Positions 33,601 to 48,600 of a DNA stretch of 64,000 nucleotides are shown piece after piece. Location of the stretch: the NCBI GenBank assembly GCA_944472155.2, contig OX235271.1, forward strand, positions 80,026,256-80,090,255, given 5' to 3'. The position numbers and the translations under genes are program-made. Under the pieces are notes generated by a model. The model was given only the letters and a program-made list of their open reading frames with translations. It was not told where the DNA came from and ran no database searches. Each line of letters begins with the position of its first letter. The stretch's first letter is position 1. The stretch is from Trichobilharzia szidati (lineage: Eukaryota; Platyhelminthes; Trematoda; Strigeidida; Schistosomatidae).

Positions 33601-36600
33601 TGAAATAAGTGAAAAAAAAGTCCTAATTAAACTGGATAGAAATGAGTAGTAGAAGAAAAAGAATTATGCATTTATTTTATCTAAAAATTTAACTAGAACC
33701 TCACTTCGACGTTTCTTTGTCAATCAATATTCATAATTTTCTGTACTATTCATATATATGTACATATATATATGTCCAGCCATCATTTTGTTTAAATACC
33801 TGTTGTTTTATACAGATGAGGGGAGTTGAAGAATACTCGATTTTATCAAAAAGATATACTCTTATTCAACTGATAAGTTTAATTTCAAGTATCCCCCTGA
33901 ACTGACTTCAGTTAAAACTATTGAAAAGCAGGGAGTACTTGTCAGCTGCTTCGTTCTACTTTGTGACTTCTCAGAAGAATGCACTCATGACGCGATGAGA
34001 CATAAAAAATCAGGACTTTCAGGCTACATGACCGCTAGGACGGAGCTTATTAACCCATGGATTCTAAATGCTGCTAGTTAGCGGCGTATAGTAGATTTTA
34101 TGACTATTTATTGTTTTGCAAGTTCAATGGTATCTTTAAATAAATTTGAAATAAGTGAAACAGTGTCCACATATAAAGACTTTCTGATAAACTCCATTTG
34201 TGCAACTACTTTGATTTTAAATTGTATGTAATTCAGTCAGTAAAATGATATAAAATGATGGAAACTGATTATATCAACAAGTATTGTTGAATGGCCATAT
34301 AGAAGTTATCAAGAACCTCGCGGGACACTACCTAATCCATTCGGAGCTGAAATCTCTGGTCGCGTGCACTCTAAGCGACTCGGTTGAATTATTATTCTTT
34401 CCTTTAATACCTAGAGGAGGATAGGACTTCAGCCGCACGTCTCTATTGTGTTCGGTTCTCTGCCAACGTTTTCACCTTGGCTCCAAGTCTGCCCACATGC
34501 TTTCATCTCCTCTTTACATGACCTTTTCCATGTCACCTTCGCACTGACGACCAACTCACCGCTTCCCATTCGGGTTCCACTCGAGCGATGGCTTGACGTG
34601 TGATGTCACTTGATGGTTTGTTTTCTAAGAGTATGGCCAATCCACCTCCATTTCTTCTTGCATATTTGTTGCAAAATCCGTTCCTGGTTGGTTCGCTAAT
34701 TTAATTCTTCTGTATGAAATTAGTACATTCTGAATACTACCACTTGTCATTTTCAAAATAAACATTTCGAGGGGAAAATTCACCACAGTTTTCTTTCAGA
34801 AAATTCAAATATATTAGACCACTGTATGTAGCCTGTATGATGCATCAAGATACCAAGAGAACTAGCAATAACTTAAAATGATCCAGTTATCTGAACAGAG
34901 TCACTAGTGGCACACTGTTGGAGAACCCGACCATAGACCAAAGACAGGACAGCCAAACATTTTAGACATTTTAATCGAACTAGTAAGTAATACTTCTTTG
35001 CTTAATTAATTTCAGTCTGCTCTTATCAATTGGTAGCACATAACATTTTTCTACTTGAATTGCTTTCTTAATCGTAATCCAAGATATCTGACAAGTTATT
35101 CAGTGTAATCTAAATATTTTAGTTTTACAAATCAGACTGGGATTTACATCTCAAAGTATTTGACTTAATAATTACAAAGTGTACTTGGTTGACTATTATT
35201 CTAATTTTCTCTATCATTTCAAACTTTTCATATAATGAACCAAAAGAATATGACAAAACGATAGCCTTGTAACCAGAAGGTCCTGGGTTCGAATCCCGGC
35301 AGGTACGTACCGATGAAGAGTGCCAAATTAGGACGAAACAGCTGTCCAGGACTCCCAGGTTTTCCACTGGTTCTCTAACTAATGTCAGCTCATGATGAAG
35401 TACTGTAACCAACACTTGATAGCTAAAAGTTTACGATTAATGCTGTCATTGTAAACAATTCACTTTACTACATAATATAAGACTGTTGTTCATTTATCAT
35501 CAGTATTATCACAAAATAATTCCTGGATACTGCTTAAGAAAACAATGTCCTCAGTTGTATGCATATCATCTCTATAGTGGTACTGAAAATAGCATCGTCG
35601 ATGGTGCCATCTATCTATAGGCATAAACTGGTGATGTTAAACTATAGCAGCTACCACAAAATACCCTCTAGATGATCTTGAACAATCGAATGTAGTAAAG
35701 CTTCATTGAGAATACTGAAATTTGTCAATAAACTGTATTCCCACATATGTAGACAGCTTTATTCCTTCGTAGGTATTGTAACAGAGTTTCTGAGTCAACA
35801 CCTAGAACAGAAGCTATTTAATCAGATGAAGGACGAACTATGAAGGCAAGGCATTTACAGTAAATGATGCAACAGCTTGCTTCGAGGTCATTTAGAAGAT
35901 TCTCTGGTCGGGCTTTTGATGGTGGCTGACTCAGTTTAACTATTCCCACAAATTGTAAAAATTATCTTTTTTTATAGACATGAATTACTCTTGATGCAGA
36001 TATATCCAGCTGAAAAGTCTTGAATAAAAGGCAACACGATTCATAAATTCCCCTCCTAACTACTACTAACCACGTTGAACTTAAATACAATTCACTGTCA
36101 TAATGAGTTAGCGTATTAACTGGAAGAAACTAGGAGAAAACAGCTACTATAATATATATACAATCTACACTGACAAGAAATACAGAATATGTCATGTTAA
36201 AATGTCATTAATTTAAAATTGTCTAAACTAGAAAATGAAAATTAGAGAAAGAGAGAGAAAAACAGACTGTTCTGTCCAAGAACTGAGCCAGTCAGTTAAT
36301 CAGTCTCATGGAGAGATACAGAGACAGATAGTTAAAAACAGAGTATTCCGTTACATTCCGTTTTAAGAATTTTTGTCAATATACTAAGCAAAACTCAATG
36401 AAGTACGAAATATGCGTGGTGAAATAACTAAAGTTGCATTCAGAGTAATATAACTTTATATGCATGGGGAAAAATCAGTGTAATTAATCTCATCATTATT
36501 ATTATCATTACCGAGGATCTCCAATAACACAGTTTTGCACCTTTTGGTTAGATTAGTAGATACCTGTTAAAACAATTAAGACTGTAGTCTCTGAAAATGT

Positions 36601-39600
36601 GTACAGGTGATAGGTATGAAGGATGTAACCTCTATCTTTTCTTGATTTGTTTGCTTTCCGAGTGAAACAGTGGACTTCAGGCTTTTGAAGCCTCAAAGTT
36701 TCATCAGCTATCGTTTTGATTTCACAGTATATGGTTGCTAGCCTCATGCCCAATCTTCCCTCCAGTAAACATGAAGTGGTTTAGGAGTGAGTTAGCCATT
36801 AATCGAATCAAAAAGCACCTGTGTGGCTGGTAAGTATTCTATCCCTGAACCATCTAACCTGTATCTTAGTGAACGATTATGTTAATAGGGAGACTTAGAC
36901 TGAACGCCTGCCACTTTTAACTGGGTTAATCAGCTAATGTAGCCACTCAATGAATACGACAGGATATTTAGTAAAAATTAAGTATCTGTTGATTGAAGAG
37001 GTTTTGTGCAAGAGAATTATATTGGATTAGTGAACCATATACATTTTTAGTAAACGGTGTAAAACTTGGACACTGTGGTAGTATGTAACTGCATATTAAT
37101 TTCTTTTTTGTTAGATATTTCACACAGTCAAACAGTACTGTTTACTAAATGACGTTTCAAACACAGTATATTGTTCATAATCAGATCAGCTGTCGCTAGA
37201 CAACTTCGAAGATCAATTTTTATAGCTGTCTTTCCTCTTCCTTAATTGTCAAAAGGATAGCAGAATTTTTTGAGATGCCAGTGGGACTCCTAACAAGGCA
37301 GGAATCAAAGCAGCATTCAAACGCACAAAGTCATTTCGAAACAAATTATGTCGGTTACAGGATGCTGTGCAGCTTATTAAATGAAACCATTTAGTTTGTC
37401 TAGTCCTCCGAAATAACTTTGAGGTCAGGTACATAGATTAAAGTAGTGAGCAAGGGTCAGTTAAATTAGCAGAGTACCCATGCTCAGCGAAATATAGGCT
37501 GAAAGATACTAATGAGGTAGAAATTCTAGAAGAAACTTCAGCTGTAGCACTATGCTCAATTTCTCACAACCATAAAATAGGAAGGTTCAATGTGACAGTC
37601 TTAAAATGTCATGAGGCAGGATGGAGGAGGAGATTGATCACTGAAGCCTTATTTATTAAATCAGCTGAGAATGTGTGTAATGCAGAATGATTCAATACTT
37701 ATCCCGGACATTTGGCAAATTCCACTCTCCCGACGACAGACTGGAAGAAAGAACTATAAAAATCAAGTTTCGAAGTTGTATGGTTACAACTGATATGTTC
37801 ACGAACAATAAATTGTGTTCGAAATGTTATCCACTAAGCAATACTATTCCACTGTGTCATATATCAAATAAACAAACTGATACGAAACTAAATCTGTATT
37901 GGTTGCAAACTGATAAAGACCGTGAACTATTAAAGTTACCTGTATGTGTAGAGAAACTCTTTAATCGATGACTTTACAATAAAATCAGCTGACACAATTT
38001 GAGTGAACATCAGTTTTCTGAGTATTTCCAATTTCAGAAAAAAACAGTGAGAGGATGGTGGGTTTAATAGTAACGAATTACACTTTCATGGTAATACATT
38101 TTTATGAATGCCTTTCTTCAGATACCGATTTCACCAAATGTTTTGAGTGTCATTTAAAGTGGTTTTTTCCAAAATGATATTTCATTTAAATTATGTCTAC
38201 TTTGAGTTAGACTAAATGTAAACTAAGTGGCTTCTGTAATGCCTTTTGACGCTTTTTCGTTCTGTTTAACTGTCTCAAAACTAAGTCAGCTTTTTAGTAG
38301 GACCTTTTTTAATCAAAGTATATAACGAAATTATGGTTGTCTGTCTTTTTCTTTCTTTTTAGCTTTTAGTGATGAAAAATAAATAATAACAATAAGTTAA
38401 ACGCTTTGGAATTTAGACTGCTTATGTTAGAGAAAGTGCGTCGGTGGCAGAGCAGTAGAATTCCCGCTAACTGCATATGTGGTCCAGGATTCGATCTCCG
38501 GCTGGAGTAATCCTTTACCTCGCTAAGCCAGTAATGAGACTGGTAAAGAGAGAAGGTTGAGCGGGAGGCCAGCAACCCTGTCCCGTAAAAGTAAACACCA
38601 CTGCTACTGAAAAAGCTCCAGCTTCATGCCCTGTGTTCCCCTGGGAACATAAAGGAATGATAAAAAGTGTTAGAGAAAATACTCTCTAATTTTATTTCAG
38701 ACCAGTGTTTGAGCGTTACGCACCGAACACTTCAAATAGTTTTTTTCTACTTAACAGATCGTTTATTGAGAAAATCAAGATATATATATATATAGAGAGA
38801 TTTTTATGTATATTATTATTCGTTATTGTTAGCAGAGAAGTAATATTTTCTGATTGGTGGTTTTCCTGCTGAAAATTATTCTGTCATCTCTTTGTTGCCG
38901 TTTCTTAGACAGTCCGGTGATATATCTGCGAATCGTATCCGGCTACGCTAAGTCTGCTGTGATTGGTTGTTGAGTTCCTCAAGGTTAGGCTTTGTTCTTG
39001 TTTTTTCTCATGACCCCGATTTGGGACGTAAACATTGGCGTCAATTGTTGTCTACAATTTTGTCTTGCAGACAGCTGTCAACACACTATTATTATGACGC
39101 ATCCCTTGCGTTCCAAGTGTAAGATACGGCCACTGTAGTGCATCTCCTTTACACTCACTATTCCGCTATCCCTTTCCTGTGGCTGTACGATAGCTTACAA
39201 GTGTTCATTTCCTGCCTACATGATCTCTTCTATGTAAACTTCGGACGCCTCAATCGTAGCTTCCTATTCAGGTTTCACGAGATGACCTGGTTCGTGGTTT
39301 TTAACGACAGAATACAGTAACACTCGGTAAAAGAACTGTGGTGGTGCTGAAATACAGAAATCTTACATTAAAATTTCTGTTCATACAAGATGTTCATATT
39401 CTGCTTCATTTTTCTTCCCTTCATGCTTCCTATATTGTTTCACAAAGATATTTCATTTCTTCCTCTCCGCAATTTAATCAGTCACTATTTATTCAAAACT
39501 TTTGCAGGAGACATCATACGCAACAAATTAATTATAAATTACTGTCTGTAGCACATGCCTCAGTGCTTGTTCAGCTTATCTCTATTTGCTTCTGCATGTT

Positions 39601-42600
39601 TTCTCAGTTGACAGGTTGTTAACTTGTTCATTGATACAGTCCCTTGCTGCTTATGGTTTCTTGTCGACATCTTATCGTGAAGAGTGAGCCAACGTAGGCT
39701 GCAGCCAGTTGGAGATGCTCTTGTTGATGCGCAAAGTCTCTGCACCACACAGAAGCACTAAACTGACATTGGTATTATTATTATTATTCAAAAATTAAAG
39801 TAACTACCGAATTCGTGACTTTTTTTGTGTACATTCAGTCCTCAAAGTCTATGTAAGGAATTTGTTAATTAGTAATGACATTTAGTAAGATATTGGAAAA
39901 CGCTAAGTGTATTTAAGACGTTCCTTTGAAAAAAAAAGAACAAACTGAAACACCAACATACGTTTAAATGTTGTTTTTTGTTTTTGTTTTTTATCCACGT
40001 CCATTTAGTACGATGACCCTAGTCGTGAATTTGCTGCAAATCAATTAACACAATTTCGAGTACTTTTTGTCAGAAATGTTTTCTCAATTATGCGTGATTC
40101 GGTAAGTTAAACTGAAACTGTGTTCATCTTTTACAACTCTTTTAAATTAACTTATAACATTTATTAAACTTCCTTTGATCAACTGATGAAATCCTGAAAC
40201 CAATCAAATCCCAACAAACCAACATTTGAATATCAACCTGATGCTCATTAGTGACTGGCTCTATTTAGGTAGGTAGTTACCCGGGTTCTAGTGGGAATTC
40301 GTGACCAGTGGGGTACAACAGGTTGGGTGTGAGGACAAATACTCCTGGATGACATTCGCTAGTGGTCGTGCCATATCATGAATTGGCAGAAGTTGGAATT
40401 CATAAACCATTGGATCGGGTCCCAGTGGATGAATGGTCTATGAGCTCACTCGGCTTGTAATCAGAAAGCTTTGGGTTCGAATTTCAGTGGGTGAGTATCA
40501 CTGAAGAACCCCAAACTAGGACGAAGCAGCTGCCCAGCACTCCCAGGTTTTCCAATGATTCTCTAACCGATGTCATTTCATGATGAAATCCTGGAAATAA
40601 CTGGAATTGAAGTATAAACCTGTGTTGTGACACTTTTTAACGAGCTACTTTCGAGATACTGGCTTCGATATAAATTTAACTTACATAGCTATACGTTATT
40701 CTATTTATCCATAAATTACACGATAAAAATCATAAACGATTACCTCATACTGAAGTTAGTTACTAGAAAATGTTGACACCATTTGGTTCTAGTATTGATT
40801 TTAAATCAATGCATTAAATGAAAAGTGAATATTTTACATGAAAGTGTCCCCCATAGAGTCTATCAGTTTTCAAGTGTTAGTTTGTACGGATTCGTCTGAT
40901 TTCAAGTTAGATCACTAACCAGAATCAATTAGAGAGCCTTTGAAAACTTAACAGTTATTTTGTCTTGGTTTGGAAGTCTTCACATTACACATCTATCATC
41001 TCAACGAGGCTCTAATCCGATGACTCCCCGGGTTTCAGTACTTTCCGAACTAATATCGGTTTGCCATTTCACCTGAAACTTTGGTTTTTCATAGAATGTC
41101 ACATTTCTGATTTTAAGTAAATTATAGTAATGAGTAACAGAGTGTTCGATGCCGTAGTTGAATTTTAACAAAATAACAAATATAAATTTTTAGATTGTGA
41201 TAAATTTATTTCCTTGGCTTAAAATAAGCTGATCTTTGCGCATTGGTGATCTGTTGTTATGCCTCCCCATATAGTATTTAACCTACTAATGTGCACATTG
41301 AAATGATGCTGAAACAGGTTATGATATAATTTCGTAAAAACATGTTGGGAGAATTAGAGCTTATAACGTCAAGTGATTGTTAGGTAGAGTATAATGTTGT
41401 GCAAATGTTTCAAGAACCAATAATTATTAGAAGGAAGCATAATCGACTTTATTACTAATGATTATTGTTCCCTTTGGTTCCAAGTGGTAAACAAGGCTTG
41501 AACAACAAATCTCCATCTCATTCTGTTCTCTGCGGTTTCTTCTGGTTGATTCCAAGATTACCCATAAGCTTTCATCCCCTCCACCTCACAAGATCTCCTC
41601 AGTGTCACCCTTCGACGTTTAACTCAACATTTCTCAACTAGGTTCCATTCGAGGACCTGCCTTTCGTGCGATGTTACTCAATGCTCTCCTCAGAGGACGT
41701 CCGATACGTTTCCCATTCCCTCTGCATATTTGTTGTGCAATAGTTTCTTTATTGGCTCGTTACCAGAGTTCCCTGTTGCTAACCGTTCCTAGTCATCTGA
41801 TTTTCAGTATGGAGCAAAGGCAGTCAACTTTATCAAGACAACTTTATTTCCAGTGAATACCATGTATTAGGCCATATTTCATAGTGTTATTCCTCACTCT
41901 TAAACTATATTTACTAAACATCTATACGTACAATATTTTTTAAATTGACAGGATACTCTTGTCTTATCGTGGAGATGTTATTAGGCTTTCAGCCAGTCAG
42001 TTTTGAATTCGAGTCCCTCACCACTTATTTCTGCCTGAACATCTCGGTAGTATCATCAATTAACACACAATGGGTACGGCTGATAGTCTGAAACTTGAAG
42101 AATATGTTTTGAAACCTTAGCTCAAAAAGAAAACTAGTCTAACCGTATTACCACTTTAACCTTACCTCATAGTACTTCACGCTACACAGTATTACATCAT
42201 CTGATCAACTTTTATTCAGTGTTTACCTAACTTACCGCCACTACCATCAAAGAAAGCAGCCAGATCATATATCAGAGTTGGATAATTCTTGATTAAGTTG
42301 ATGAGATTCACTTTCATGTAGAACTTTCCAGTGCGTACAACAGTCTAGCACCTAATTTTTTCATCAATACAATCAATATATTTATTTATATAATAACTAT
42401 AGCTCACTTTAGTCAATGCAAAAGGGAAAAATGTTATGTGTATATAATTAGCATGCATGGAATATTGTCGTCGCTATGGTAAAACTACATACCAAAATAC
42501 AATGTTGACAGTACCTAAGTCTCTCTATATGAATAGCTAGTAGAGAAAAAAAGTAGATTAGTTATGTTAATGAGAAATAAGTTACCCAATAGCCGACTTT

Positions 42601-45600
42601 CAACATATGTCTTTAAGCACAAATTTGCAGAATATTGTGTGTGAATTGCCTAAGTTGTTAATATTTCATATTCTTTTTTAATTTATGTAGTAGATTAAGT
42701 GAAATTGGGTCGCATGGCGCCAATTACGCATTATGACACAGGTTTAAGTTTATTCCGTCTCGCTGTGACTGAATTTTGACAAAATATGTATTTCTGTAGT
42801 TGTCCAAAATTGGGAACTGAACTTGTTTTACTGAATAAAAATTAGTGAACGGTAAATTAAGGCGACAGGGAGGGGAGGGGGAAGCGGGAGCTCCGTGATC
42901 CACGTTGACTAAATGTTTATACCATAGTTGCATTAACTTCACACTTACTGGGACATCTCATATTCTAACGATTTCTAAGAAATTGTTCTGTCTAACCTAC
43001 TACATTAAGAAACTTAGACAATCTAGAATCACCCAACCTCTACTTTCACAATTTGTCAACTCTTGTATCTTACCTATTCTACTTTACTGCTCCCCGTTAG
43101 TCTTTCCTGGTCTACTGAAAAAGGACTATACCATCCTGAGAAGGATGTTGAAAGTAGTCAGTAGGACTAGTGGTGTAAAACTCAGTCAGCTCGTCACTAC
43201 ATCAATTGATAGGCATCTGAATACATGCGAAAAGTGGTCTAAAACCATACTCTCCGACCCCCAACACCCCCTCTATTCCCAACTCTCTCCTTGTATCTCA
43301 TCAAGTAGAACCCGAAATTAGTATAAAATAATCTATGCCCGTGCTACCAAGTACAGGGACTCAACGATACCATACTTGGCCCGTGTTCTAAGTGACAGAG
43401 ACAGTGTTAGGCGCGAAACCTATGACTTGCTTTGTTATTAATAACATAATTTTAGGCTCTTTTATTTTTCTCCTATTCTGTATTCTATAGAGAACTCCTT
43501 CTTAAACATACTTAGATAGCTAAATTATTAACATTGGCTTACTTTTGTACTTTACTGTATTCCTTCTTTCGTGTATCTACTGGTTCCGACTATATTAGCA
43601 CTATCAGTAGTACAAAATTGTCCAGTCATTAACCATCATGTAATTATTAGTTTCTGTGGTTGTTTTTGTTTTTTTTGTTTGACAATATTTAACTATCTTG
43701 GTTGTGAAAGCCATCTTAAAATTTCGTATTATGCAGGATTACTCACACTACCACTACAAACACCACATTAGACCTGATAAAAAGAAACAACCCTGAAATG
43801 TTATTTTATGATTGTTTAGTGTTGTTTCAACTTAAATTAACTGATCATCTTGACGATAAACATTCTTAAATATCATTTCATAACTTCTTGTATGACTATA
43901 GCTTTACTGTCACCATGCATAATCATATCATAGCTTCCACTACCCAGTACTGAGATATTATTATATGCTTTTTATTTTCCCTTCTACTTCTTAGTATTTT
44001 TTCGCATTTAAAATAAATTATTTTGTGTTTTTTGTGTTTTTTTGCTGTTGGTGTCTTTATATTTATTTTTTTGAAGTACTCCTTTTAAATGTTTGATAAA
44101 ACTAGGTGCAAATATTGTAGATATGTGCTGAAAATTCCACACTGTACCACTAGTACTGTTTCTGGAATAAAGCAAATTGTTATTCTTAAAGTTAAGTTAA
44201 TAACGCCTTGTAAATACGTTCAACAAATACACGATTTTATTTGCCAGTATAACAATGAGTTTCCTTAAAGTAGGATCTTTTTCTAGACGACATACTGACG
44301 AATTCCAGCTGTTGATTAGAAAAAAATCAGTGATCTAAGATTTGTCAGCCGAAAATGTCTCTCTCACGAAATCGTTGGTACTGTTGAGTTGTCTACAAAG
44401 TTGAAATTTCCACTTATACTGTTGTGGTGTAATATTTACCTCAACAAAAAACACTAGCTACAGTCGTTTTAGGTGAGTAATTTTCAGAGCATTTCAAGTT
44501 CTTCATTACACATGGATTCATTTTTATCTCTTCTAGTCCGTATGGTGTGAAAGCATGCCCTTAAATTCACCCATTTCAGGTAGTAAATGTTATCTGATAG
44601 TGACATGCAGGCAGCGATTTTCAAAATTAAGCATATAAGATTTTATCTGCATAGTTTCAAGCTAGTATGTATGACCTATTGCATCAGAAAGGCCTTATTA
44701 TGTATTGCATTCTAGTTGCAGTCATTTAAACTGGTGTATTTTGAGGGTATACTTTAACATCTGGTCCCTTGATAGAATATATGAATTAGATTTCTTATTT
44801 CAGTTCAAAATCTTTCTGTTGTAAAATATGTAGCTCACTGGTTTACTTTCAAATAAAAAGGGTGACACTTAGGTATATTACAAGGAACTGTATAACCGAC
44901 TCTCAACTTAGTTCCAGTAGATTATCCTGTTCCGATAACTAGTTCTATACACGAGTGATTAAGTATTCTTGTAAGGCTTATCCATTTTTATTTTCACCTC
45001 ATTATTATTGAAACACTGAGCCAATCTATCTTCTATCTTTCTTCTTTTATTTTTCTCCTCTAACATGATACTTGATAAAATGAAGCCTTCTTTCCTTTAC
45101 TCTTCAGTTTTTCTAATACTACTGTTTGTTTTCTAACTATCTCTTGTCACGAATTTTAGGAAAAAAATAGGTGAAAACAAAAACAAAGAAATCACTCAAG
45201 ATACATACAGTAAATATATTGCATTCCAAATGCTATAACTACAATCGGATCAATAAAGAGTTGGTCATTATCTGATCTTATTACTTTAAGGAGTATGTTG
45301 ATACAATGAAGGATAATAAAATAAATTATCTTAATGTGACAGGATCATGGGATTTCATGATTAAGCTTGTCAGGGTGGAGAAAACCCCATCCTTATAAGG
45401 AATTATGCTACCGAACTATTATTTTTCCTTCACATTCCCCAGTGGAACATAGGGCTTCAAGCTAGTGGCTTGATGGGGTTGCTAGCCTCATGCCCAACCT
45501 TTCCTCTTCACCAGCATTATTTCTGGCTTAGCAAGGTAAAAGAGTGCGTCGGCCGAAGGTCGAATCCCGGACCATGTACATGGTCGGAGAGCGTCCTAAC

Positions 45601-48600
45601 CACTATGCCACCGACGCACATGCTACCGAACTATAAAACACATTTATTCCTTTTCGTCTCCAAGAGAACGCAAGGATTCAAGCTTAAGCGTTGAAATTTC
45701 AGCCGTGATGAAATCTTGTAACCGGATGCAGTTGCTAGCTTCATACCCGGCCTTCCCTATTTACTAGACTTAATACCGTATAAGCGGTGCTTAAGAGTGA
45801 GCTGGTCCGAAATTGTGCTTGGACCTCAGGTGTGATTGGTGGGTAGTACATCACTGAATCACCGATTTATTTATTTATTTCACACCTCTAACTTTTGGAT
45901 AATATTCAATTATAAACTTGAAATAACTCGAAATTACTATTTTGGCGTCTTTTTCGGGAATTCTGTGTTTCCTCTTCTTTCTGAAATTTTGACTGTCATT
46001 AACAGTTATCTCTGTAAACTTTCGGTGAATTTTATTTACTATGCAAAGTTATGTTCACCCTGGCCGTCAACCTTCTTGACTGCTGGTTTGAGAAAGTGAA
46101 AACTATGTTGTCCCAAAGGTTTCACATGCCACTAATACCGTCATTGTAGTAATTCACGTTTCGACTAGTAGCTAGAGTAATCTTCTCCAGTCTTTTTTAT
46201 TCCTTCATGTTCCCAGTGGAACATAGGGCTTCAAGCTAGAAGCTTGAAGTTTCTGGAGCAGTGTTTATTTTATTTTACAGGATGGGGTTGCTAGCCACAT
46301 GCCCAACCTTTCCTATTTACCAGCTTTTTGTTTCTGGCTTAGCGAGGTAAAGGAGTGCGTCGGCCGGGAATCGAATCCCGGACCATGTGCATGGTTGGCG
46401 AACGTCCTAATCGCTATGCCACAGACGCACATTTTCTCCAGTTTATTAGGTTCATACCGCTCGAAGTTTTCTAGTTTACATTTCCAGTTATATCAATATT
46501 TTATCAAATCAAAGTGATCGAATAGGTAGAAATTATTTTACTGTTAAAAAAATAAAGATAAAAATTAATTGCTTACCTTTTATTATCTGATATCACTTTC
46601 TTTGAGTGTTTTAGATTTGTGATTTATTCTATTAAAACTTGGAAATTAAAATCATTGATCTGTTTTTTCTTAAACTCAAAATGAATTATCACTTTTTTCC
46701 ACCTTATCTTTTACCTCCAAGTTATTTACTACGCAACCACAACAACAACGTAAACAGCAAACACAAATTTGCTGATAAAGAAAGCTTATATTAATAATAA
46801 ATCATGTCTACACATACTAGAGAATTTTCAGCGTAACTTCCTACAAAGTGTCTACTCACCGTATAGAATCTCCAAGTAAAATATGCATTAACTGGATATT
46901 TGTATGACTCAACGAAATTCTGTCTAGAACAAGACTCACTCCTCCATGACATTTTCCCATAATTTTCTTTTTTCATAGTCCAAAGAGGTAGCTGGGGGTG
47001 GGGAGAGGAGTAGTGAAGTAAGAATTTGCAACAGGAAACGGAAAAAGACAGAGGAATGCATTATGCGAGAGGGAAATTTAGGCAGCCCAGTGGTTTAAAC
47101 AGGTCACAAAACAATTTATATTATGAATTTATTGTGATGAATAACTAGTGATTAAGTGAAATTCAATTATCGGTATCAATCCGTAATTAGGTTTCGACTA
47201 AATTACTTGGTAAAAAACTAAATGATGTGAATGCTATTCACTTGATAAGACTATCTGTAAACTGTAAATGGAATCAAAGATAACCTCTCGCGTCATCAAT
47301 ATTTGCTTTTTCTTAATCACCTCGCTAGAAGTAATACTTTACGTGTGTACCCAACATTAGTGGTTTTGTCAGTTCACCATACAATATAAACACCTTTCTC
47401 TAACTGTCGTGTGTTATAAAATCAAGCTTTTGAATGTTACTGTGGCTTTCCATCAAAGGAATTGTTTAGAAATTGTGTGTATAGAAGCATACATACACAG
47501 TAACCTGCTTTTTCATGACGCGCAAAGTCCCTGGAACATACAGAAGCAATGACTTGATATTAGTGTTGAAGATTTGGATATAGCTCTTTATACTCGGTGA
47601 GGAAGACTTCTACACAAATTTCAGGGTAGCGAAACCCACTCTTGCTTTTCCAGTCGTAAGGTTGTCATCGGTGTTGCCTATAGCTGAAATGATACTGCCA
47701 ATGTCAGTGAATGAAAAAGATGATTTTCTTTAGATTCCAACCATTGATGATGACTGCTGATTATTTTTTTATGTTGGTCTCCGGGTATCTTAATCGCTTC
47801 TGTCTTCCCCATGATCGCTTGAGGTCCCATCTGTACTGCCTTTTCTGTCAGCTTGTTGGTTTTTCCGCATAGATCTTCGAGTTTATGTCATACTAGACAG
47901 GAACCATTGGCGAAGCCCATCTCTTCAAGTGTCTTTTTATCATTTCAACGCTTGCCCGCCGTTTTGCTCCAGACATACTGTTGCATGATCGAGTCCACCA
48001 CACCCGAGACTGTAGGCATCCTCGCCTTACTCTTGTATTCACTTCAGAGGCTTCAATGAGTTATCCATTGTGAATCACGTGAAATGTTGCAATATCACAC
48101 AACTTTGAAATAGGGTTACTGAAGGTTCGGGGCACTCCGTAGTGTTGATTCAATTTCCCGATTAATTCGCAGTCGATATTTTTCGACTATAGTTCTTATA
48201 ATAATGGTCTTACTTTTTCAGGATAATAAGTTTTCAATATTTAAAACGGTATGCTTAAGCTGTTACATGATATTTTAGTAATGTTAACCTCAAGTGAGTA
48301 GTAACAGGCATAACTATGCATCAAGTCAAGTTAAGCCATATAAAGTATCTGTTTGAACACCATATTCCCCAACTTACTGTGTCATTTACAATCAGTTTAG
48401 AGGAGAAATAAATCTGTGTAAAGCACCTTATGAATAAGCTATGTAAAGGAATGGTTCAACTATCTCTTTCTGAATATATACATCAATTCATGGTAAATAT
48501 TTGTTGACCTTTATTCAATTAATTATTCTTCCTATATTTATTTTAGTATAAATCTATTAAAGGTTTTCCTCAGTCTTTGCTAGGTTATTCTCTGTCGTGT

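Noticed and set aside
38776..38800. TA-repeat runs (also near 49086 and 60033) as regulatory elements
   Set aside because: Simple microsatellites common in AT-rich introns; nothing more can be claimed.
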